From Panicum virgatum (lineage: Eukaryota > Streptophyta > Magnoliopsida > Poales > Poaceae), in the NCBI RefSeq assembly GCF_016808335.1, contig NC_053141.1, positions 3,361,326 through 3,425,325 on the forward strand: DNA of 64,000 nt, in the 5' to 3' direction. Both the position numbers and the translations under genes were made by a program. Positions within the stretch are counted from its first letter, which is position 1, and each line of letters starts with the position of its first letter. The notes beneath the pieces are model-generated. The model was not told where the DNA came from, did not search any database, and saw only the letters and a program-made list of their open reading frames with translations. This document shows positions 57,670 through 64,000 of this stretch, one piece after another.

Positions 57670-58191
57670 ATGGCGATCTCCTCCTCCTCTGGCTCCAATT
57701 CCTTCGGAGACTCTTCCTCCTCTTCTTCGTCCCTCTCTGCCTCCTCCATCGACTCAATCCCGGAGAGCCAAGAGCCGACTCCTGAGTGGGATCCGACAGC
57801 AGCGTACGAGGCGCTGGCTCAGTTCGACTGCGGGATCGCCTCCGAGGAGGACGAGCCCGAGACTGAGGGGGAGGACCTCCAGTTCCTGTTCCAGGAGGAA
57901 CTGGAGAGCAGCGGCGATGACGCTTTCTCCTGGGACGGAGTCGACTCCTCCTCGAAAGAAGAGATCGACTCCTCCTCCGGCGACAACCCGACGGGAGGGA
58001 GCCCCTTCCGATTCCTCGGGTCCTCCGAGGAGAACAGCGAGAAAGAGAGCGGCGGCGGCAACGGTCAGAGCAGCGACTTCGGCTCCGAGGGCGGCAGCAG
58101 CGCCTTCGACGACGACGACAACGACGACGACAGCGACGGCAGCGGCGGCGGAGATGCGCCGGCCCGTAGCCCCAAGCGCCGTAGGTACTAA
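57670..58191 (+). CDS. Ser-rich acidic protein encoded antisense in the Tat element
   Basis: 173 codons, uninterrupted, start context GCCATGGCG. The N terminus is nearly pure Ser/Gly, the middle rich in Glu/Asp/Ser, and the C terminus has an Asp run and Gly-rich part ending in the basic PKRRRY, a possible nuclear signal. No known domain. The low complexity leaves open that it is disordered, perhaps an activation-type or histone-interacting tail (inference). It is followed by its own AT-rich 3' region and then by a second antisense gene. It is unusual in being the only undamaged frame in this element. Confidence 0.6.
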   Translation: MAISSSSGSNSFGDSSSSSSSLSASSIDSIPESQEPTPEWDPTAAYEALAQFDCGIASEEDEPETEGEDLQFLFQEELESSGDDAFSWDGVDSSSKEEIDSSSGDNPTGGSPFRFLGSSEENSEKESGGGNGQSSDFGSEGGSSAFDDDDNDDDSDGSGGGDAPARSPKRRRY

Positions 58192-58491
58192 GTACCTACG
58201 AGCAGTAGATGTAGTACTGTAGGGGTAGGATTGCAAAGCCGAAGGATTTATTCCTTTGTCAAATCGGCTTTTCTCTGTAAAAAACCAACTTTTAATGAAG
58301 TTCGTTCCCCTTCAATTTCTGTGTATTTGGTTTATTCTTCAAAAGCCGATGGCAACGCATCAGGCTTCCATTAGTATCCGAAAGTCGACGAAATTCAAAC
58401 TGGAAGCAACCCGCACAAGAGTAGAACATCACCTCCACTTCGAACTCAATTCAGAATAAACTCCAAATCCGAGCGCAATTCGAAAATCCCG

Positions 58492-58500
58492 CCCTATAAG
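58492..58500 (+). promoter_or_regulatory. TATA-like box of the antisense PMD gene
   Basis: CCCTATAAG about 80 bases before the ATG at 58581. It suggests the PMD gene is transcribed separately from the gene before it. Confidence 0.45.
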
Positions 58501-58580
58501 TTCGACCAAGAACTCTCCAAGCGTGCATAATTCGAATCAGAGCCCACAGCAACCAAACCCTAAGACAATAGATCTGAACC

Positions 58581-61536
58581 ATGGCGGACTCTGCAGCTCA
58601 GACAGCAAACTCTGCAATCGAAGATGCGGCAGTCTGCAACCTGAAGGTAACAATCAGCCTAACTCTTTGTCTTTCTTCAGGTTATTATGCCTCTGAACAA
58701 ATTAAACTCTGAAACATGACACCATGTATAAATTTCTGAATCTCTAAACTTCAAGTGTCAGACATTCTTCTGCCGCACCCTTCCAATCCCAACTCTTTCT
58801 GTCTTGGCCCACGAGCTCATGAAAATCCCATAGATTTGATCTCTTGTGAAGCAAATAGGATCCCTTTCGTGAACCAAAACATTGATTTGAATTCCTGGGC
58901 CGACTGCTTAAGAGCCTGGCCCAATCCACCTGAAAGCTGGATTACATGGTACAATAGAGTAGCAAAAGCTTACATGCCCCTGTGGTAAGAATTAAACATA
59001 GCTGATGCACTTAGCTTATCACTGTCCCCTTTTGACAAAGATGAAAACCTCCTGAAAACCATCGGTTATTTCTGGTCTGATGCTCTGAACTGTTTCATCT
59101 TTGGTCATGGACCCATGACCCCTACTCTGCTAGACGTCATCATGATTACTGGCCTTGATATTGAATCCCCAAATTCTGCTGCTCACAGAATGGCAGAAGT
59201 CCTTTTCAAACTGTCATCTAAAGCTGACTGCACAAACTGGAGCACATACATAAATCAGCACATGAAAACAAAAGGCCCAGTGAGCAAAAAAGAACACACA
59301 GCCTTCTTAAATCTTTGGCTAGAGCACTTCATCTTCTGTGGTTCTTCTTTAGCTCCAACTAAGAATTATCTTCCCTTGGCCTACCATTTGGCCCATGGCA
59401 ACCGCACTGGCCTAGGTAAACTTTTCCTTGGAGAAACATATAGATATCTCCATCTGATGACAACTAACTTGTTTAACCAAAAGAAACTCAGAACTAGAGG
59501 TCCCTGGTGGTTTATTCAGTTATGGGCACAACTTTATTTCCAGCATCAGATCCCAAACTCCCAAAACCTGACCAAGAATTCCTTCCCTAATGAGAATGGC
59601 AAGCCAATTAGATGCACCTGTTATGGCCAAGCCTTATTCAGCCTTCCTGGCAGCAGACTGAACCCAACAGATGCAGCAAAATGGTTCAGAGTCTTCTACA
59701 AAGGTCTAGACAACCCCCTTTTCTTTCCATTTACTGAATCTGAAGCTTTTGAGAACCCAACTGCCTTCAGATTAGATAGCTTTGCCGATGACGACAGCAC
59801 TCGGCATCTATATTCTTTAATGATCCATCCTGGCTTCCTTCCTGTTGGCATCAGCACTTCCAATAGAATTATCAAGCCAGGTTATGAAACCTATCAACCA
59901 GTCATAGCAGCTCGGCAATTTGGCTTAGGACAAGTCCCTCCCCACTTCCATATTCACCACTTGGTGGAGAGAAGAGCCGAACTACCCGATGGTCTCACCA
60001 GTTCAAGATGCTACAGCATGTTCGACCAGCTCCTCATCCCAGTACCAGCCGATTTGTCCTTTGCTCCTTCATCAATCGACTTTAGCACATGGTGGGGAAT
60101 GTGGAAAACACATGTATTCAGGAAAGCTCTGGGTCCTCGACTGCAGCAAATTGACCCTGAATATGTAGCCACCGAAGAAGAGGTACTGAATTTATACATT
60201 TACTCTTCCTGAGTCCTCTATCTTTCTCTTGACTAATCCTGCTCACCCTGTTTGCAGCAACAAGATGGTCCAGAACCTATGACCAGCAACGGGGAACCAT
60301 TCCACTTTCTTCCAACTGCCCCTGATGTGCTCTTCTGCTAGGGATCTCCATCAATGAAGAAAGTGATAATGACTATCCAGCCAGACTTACTCCAGTCGGC
60401 TTCCAAACGAAGACACACTTCTGCAATTGTTGCCCCCCGAGTTCCAACCAAAAAGAGGAAGATGATTGCAAGAAGGATCATTAAGAAGGTTGTCCAATCT
60501 TCCTCGAGTCCATCAGATACTAACTCCAACCAGGTAATTCACCTTTTCTTAAACTTCTTCCTTATGCATATATACTCTGGTTGACTGTAATTATATTTTC
60601 AGGATAAAGCTGAAGACATCCCCAATGTAGAAAGCCCAATACAACATGAGATGACTGCAAATCCTGATGTACTGATAGAAACATGTGAGGGGCAAGCTGA
60701 CACAGTCAATGTTCTTGATGTTGACTCTAACTCTATTAGGACGATCACATTTGGACCGACCACTGCTTCTTCTTCAGAACAGGTAACATTACAAGTACCA
60801 ATTCTGAACCAGCCGATAGCTTCACTAATGCACCTTGCTCTAACTCCAAATATGCCCACAGGGCTTTGACATTTCAGGTTTGCTCTCCTTTGACCCAGCA
60901 TCGATGGGTCTGACTGTCCCTGGAGCAAAGGCACCATCTTTGCAGCAATCGGCTAACCTGACAGACCAGCTTCAACTCATCAAGGATCTGCTATCTGCTC
61001 CGATCAATACTCTGGTCGATGATTCCAGCAAGATAAAAGAAATTCTTGAGCAGATAGAATCCCAAATTCCAGGGTCACTTCGAGTGAAGCTCTGGCCAGC
61101 CGGCCATCTTCCCTTCTTTCGGGCAGAGGTGAAGGCAACACAACAGAGAATAGAACTACGTCATTCTCAAATCCCTCTGAAAGCCGACATCACTCAGAAG
61201 TGCAAATTGCTCAACGAAAAGAAGGCAACTCTGGATGCTAAAACTGACATCTCCGAGAATACAAGGCGACTCAACCTCTTGGAAAAGGAGCTGATGGAAC
61301 TTGAAGAAAAGGTCCGCAATACCCAAAGACTAATCCAAGAGGAGAAAGCTTCGATCGCAAACTCCAAGCAGGAAGCCCAAGTAATGACTGAACAAATACA
61401 AGTAGAGTTTGCAGAGATAAGCACCTTGAGTCGTCAGATAATAACAGGCGATGACAAGGACGACGAAGAAATCATTGCAAAAGCTGACGCCGTGCGCACA
61501 GAAGTCATCCATGCCATAGAAAGATTTCTGAACTAG
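58581..61536 (+). pseudogene. Intron-containing plant-mobile-domain (PMD) gene, antisense in the Tat element
   Basis: A short first exon (58581-58646, MADSAAQTANSAIED...) with donor AAG|GTAACA is followed by the PMD (aminotransferase-like plant mobile domain) body from about 58755 to 60182: WITWYNRVAKAY, GYFWSDALNCFIFGHGPMTP, LLDVIMITGLDI, AFLNLWLEHFIFCG. Phase-0 introns are clear at 60183-60257, 60534-60602 and 60783-60861. The last exon encodes a long coiled coil (LLEKELMELEEKVRNTQRLI) and ends at 61536. Two in-frame stops (58986-58988 TAA in the PMD, 60339-60341 TAG) disable this copy, and the first exon does not join the PMD in frame with the simplest splice. PMD proteins such as MAIL1/MAIN act in silencing and genome stability in Arabidopsis. 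The role inside retroelements is unknown. Confidence 0.8.
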
Positions 61537-61659
61537 TAGAACTATTCAGAACATTTGATGTTGCCTATTAAAACTGAAACTTGTACTCATTAAAAACGCC
61601 TTAAGTCGATGGTTATACATCGGCTGTCTTGCTTCTCATATGTATTTATTTTTTATTAT

Positions 61660-61782
61660 TTTTTTTACCGGCCAACTCAACGTGTTGGCCTATCTCCCTT
61701 TTTTTTAACTGGCCAACTCAACGTGTTGGCCTATCTTTTCCCCCTCTTTTTTTTTACTGGCCAACTCAACGTGTTGGCCTTT
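61660..61782. repeat. Three copies of a 21-bp palindromic repeat between convergent genes
   Basis: GGCCAACTCAACGTGTTGGCC occurs at 61670-61690, 61711-61731 and 61759-61779, identical each time, each preceded by a T-rich tract. Each copy pairs its 7-base ends (GGCCAAC / GTTGGCC). The array lies between the end of the PMD gene (61536) and the end of pol (61816). Confidence 0.9.
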
Positions 61783-61815
61783 CACAATACAGCCAGATGG
61801 ATCTCATCGGCTTCA

Positions 61816-62760
61816 TCATTCGCCTTCCCATATGCTCGGGAAATATTTCTTGAGGTGTTGGCCATTAACAGCCAAAGGAAACTTGACACCGTCCAACTCC
61901 TCAAGTATGTATGCATTCCCAGGCAAAACCTGATCAACCTTGTGCGGCCCGTGCCAAGTTGGAGACCACTTGCCATATTTTCTATCTTTAGTCCCCAACG
62001 GCAACAATGCCTCCTAAACCAAGTCTCCAATCTGGAAATTCTTTGGCTTGACCTTTTTGTTGTACACACGAGCGACTTTAGCCTTGTTTTCCTTAATCTT
62101 TTCCAATGACCAAAGTCTTAGCTCTGTGAGATCTTCCACGTTGTCACTCATCAAGGCTGCATACTCTTCAGTTGTCAGATCATTTTGGAACTCAACACGC
62201 CTTGATCCAGCCGTGATCTCCCATGGCAACACAGTGTCTTGGCCGTAGACTAAATGGTACGGTTATGTTTTGGTGAACCCGTGACATGAAATATGATACA
62301 CCCACAAAGCCTCTGACAACACCTCATGCCAGCGCCTAGGATATTCATCAATCTTTCTTTTGATCAGCTTGATAAGGCTCTGGTTGGATGATTCAGCCTG
62401 TCCATTAGCCTGGGCATAATATGGAGATGATCTGATCAGCTTAATCCCCATGTCATCGGCGAACTTCCTGAATTCCTCCGATATGAAGACCGATCCTCCA
62501 TCGGTCGTAATGGTCTGAGGAATCCCAAATCTGTGAATGATATGTTCTTTAACAAAACTGATCACATCTCTCAACGCCACCAACCTCATGGGCACTGCCT
62601 CTACCCATTTTGTGAAATAATATGTAGCAGCTAAAACCCATTGGTGACCCTTGCTGGATGACGGGTTGATCTAACCAATCATGTCCATGGCCCAACCCCT
62701 GAATGGCCACGGCTTGATGATAGGATTCATTACTAACGCTGGCACCATCTGAATCTTGCC
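61816..62760 (-). pseudogene. Tat integrase core and C-terminal region
   Basis: Minus-strand segments show the integrase core with all three acidic residues (AMDMIG, TTDGGSVF, AQANGQAESSNQS) and the C-terminal part (WHEVLSEALWVYH, KVKPKNFQIGDLV, PTWHGPHKVDQVLPG, QHLKKYFPS) to a stop at 61816. In-frame stops lie at 62671-62673, 62263-62265 and 62014-62016. The last falls where the family has Trp after GDLV. The enzyme would insert the cDNA; it is not functional here. Confidence 0.85.
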
Positions 62761-63560
62761 AAATCTCTGACATGCCGACATTCCTTGTAATATTTGAAGC
62801 AATCTTCAAGCATAGTGGGCCAGTAATAACCCGATCGCCTAATCAGCCACTTCATCTTATGAGCCGATTGATGAGTACCGCAGGCTCCCTCGTGAATCTC
62901 ATGCAAGAGCCGATTTGACTCTGAAGGTCCCAGACATCTAAGCAGTAGTCCTTCCAAGGTCCTGTCGAACATATCATTCCCTATCAGAACATACTTCATA
63001 GCCTTGAGTCTTATCCTTCTGGGTGCCCCCCGAGCCGAATCCTTCAAATAATTGAAGATATCGGCTCTCCAATCTCCAGGTTCTAGAAACTGAACCTCTA
63101 CGTCCACTCCATCGGCTGTTTCTTTGTACCCGGAAGCCATCTGTACCAAATCATTAGCTTCATTGTTCAGAGTTCTTCGTATCCAGTGGAAATTGATGTA
63201 CCTGAACCGTGACATTAGCTCATGGCACTGCGTCCATATCGGGAAGAGAGCCTCGCTCTTGCACCTATACTCCTCCGTGAGCTGAGAAATCACCAGCTGC
63301 GAATCTCCAAATATTTCCACTGCTTCTGCACCAGCTTCCAAAAGTAATTCCATCCCTTTGCGAACAGCTTCATATTCTACCAGATTATTGGTGCATGGAG
63401 TAGTCATCCTGATGGAAAAGGAATAAGTCGCCCCTCGAGGCAATACCAAAAGAATTCCCACGCCGCACCCATCATCGCAAGCCAATCCGTCAAAAAACAT
63501 GGCCCAAGCACGTACAAATAGTGCAGCAATATCGGTGCTGATTCTGTCTGTAACAAGATC
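62733..63560 (-). pseudogene. Tat second RNase H (archaeal type) and integrase zinc finger
   Basis: 255-codon frame. The archaeal-type RNase H has Asp in MFFDG, Glu in NLVEYEAV, Asp in IFGDSQLV and the final acidic position in NNEANDLVQMASG. The integrase HHCC region follows (HEIHEGACGTHQSAHKM...CFKYYKEC). A one-base shift just after the last Cys (about 62765) takes the frame away from the continuing integrase (CQRFGKIQM in the other frame). The additional RNase H is the defining trait of Tat/Ogre-type elements. Confidence 0.87.
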
Positions 63561-63599
63561 TGCTAGTGCCTGGCCTTTAACCGCTTTTGCAGGCTGGTA

Positions 63600-64000
63600 T
63601 CAAATATCGAACTCTGACAATGCAAACATCCATTTTCTGAGTCGGCCCTTCAGAACAGGGTCCGACAGCATGTGCTTTATAACATCCGATTTGCATATGA
63701 CGATAGTTTCCGCCGAGAGCAAAATATGACGAAACTTTGTACATGTAAAGAATAAACAAAGGCAAAACTTCTCGATCTCGGGATACCTGGTCTCGGTGTC
63801 TAACATGCGCCTGCTGAGGTAGAAAACTACCCTCTCCTGGCCGTCGTGCTTCGGGACTAACACCAAAGCAATAGACGTGTCACCCACGGACAAGTACACG
63901 TAGAACGGCCTGTCTTGCTGGGGAGGAACCAACACTAGAGGTTTTGATAAATATTCTTTGATTTCATCGAAAGCTTGCTGTTGTTCTGCCCCCCAGTGAA
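63600..64000 (-). pseudogene. Tat RT C-terminal part and first RNase H (partial)
   Basis: From the window edge, WGAEQQQAFDEIKEYLSKP leads into PFYVYLSVGDTSIALVLV, VVFYLSRRMLDTETRYPEIEKFCLCL and GRLRKWMFALSEFDI, the retroviral-type RNase H of Gypsy pol. The stop at 63600-63602 (TGA) fits a CpG transition of an Arg codon. The RT catalytic box lies beyond the window. Confidence 0.85.

Larger units (their letters stand above)
56220..64000 (-). mobile_element. Ty3/Gypsy element of the Tat lineage with antisense genes, decayed, runs off the window
   Basis: On the minus strand: pol (64000 to 61816), then a block of 4.1 kb carrying two plus-strand genes, then a polypurine tract and the 3' LTR (57420 to 56220). 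The second, archaeal-type RNase H after the normal RNase H is diagnostic for the Tat lineage, in which extra ORFs between pol and the 3' LTR, some in antisense, are known. gag and the 5' LTR are beyond the window. pol has at least four in-frame stops and one frameshift. Confidence 0.88.

Noticed and set aside
57754..58236. 160-codon minus-strand frame
   Set aside because: Shadow of the Ser/acidic gene; composition mirrors the sense frame.
62549..62809. 86-codon minus-strand frame starting MKIASNITRN
   Set aside because: It is the wrong frame over the integrase after the frameshift near 62765; the integrase reads in the neighbouring frame.

Overview
The window is grass (Poaceae) nuclear DNA, probably from a panicoid species. 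This rests on the transposon families present, GC-rich monocot-style exons, AT-rich intergenic DNA and intron-bearing genes; the species is an inference. Almost the whole window is nested transposable elements. Only one long, unbroken, host-like reading frame is present: a 656-codon hAT-transposase-derived gene on the minus strand (53149-55119). No tRNA, rRNA or CRISPR array was recognised.

Layout. 1-2771: minus-oriented LTR-type sequence with two candidate promoters. 3105-3692: a small CACTA-like element. 5140-5530: a foldback repeat. 5845-10456: a dead L1-type LINE on the minus strand with a perfect 16-bp target-site duplication (TSD) and no ORF1. 10380-34044 and 34045-52018: two head-to-tail copies (units A and B) of one segment of about 17-18 kb; the left breakpoint lies inside the LINE 5' leader. 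Each unit holds, in order: a hAT element (TSD CTCATGTC) with a captured exon, a CACTA element (TSD TTG) nested in it that carries a growth-regulating-factor (GRF) QLQ fragment, a decayed 5' flank of the hAT-derived gene, a minus-strand transcription-unit-like region interrupted by a 3.15-kb non-autonomous Gypsy element (TSD GAAAT), a hAT MITE (TSD CCTCCAGC), a Copia-type LTR, a GC-rich block next to a Ds-like element, and the 3' remnant of the hAT-derived gene. In unit A that remnant is split by a young, nearly intact Copia element (27029-33473, TSD TTGGT); unit B keeps the empty site. 52019-56219: the intact hAT-derived gene and its flanks. 56220-64000: a decayed Ty3/Gypsy element of the Tat lineage (dual RNase H), minus strand, running off the window. 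Between its pol and its 3' LTR it carries two antisense genes with their own promoters: a Ser/acidic protein and an intron-containing plant-mobile-domain (PMD) gene with a coiled-coil tail.

Order of events read from nesting: the hAT-derived locus was partly duplicated; the LINE, hAT, CACTA and Gypsy elements inserted; the unit was duplicated in tandem; Copia then inserted in unit A only. A deletion of about 730 bp also separates A from B. The most unusual features are the antisense intron-bearing PMD gene inside a retrotransposon, the tandem duplication with its repeated hAT-gene remnants, the uninterrupted hAT-derived frame that appears to lack the first catalytic Asp, and a young Copia copy with no recognisable primer-binding site.
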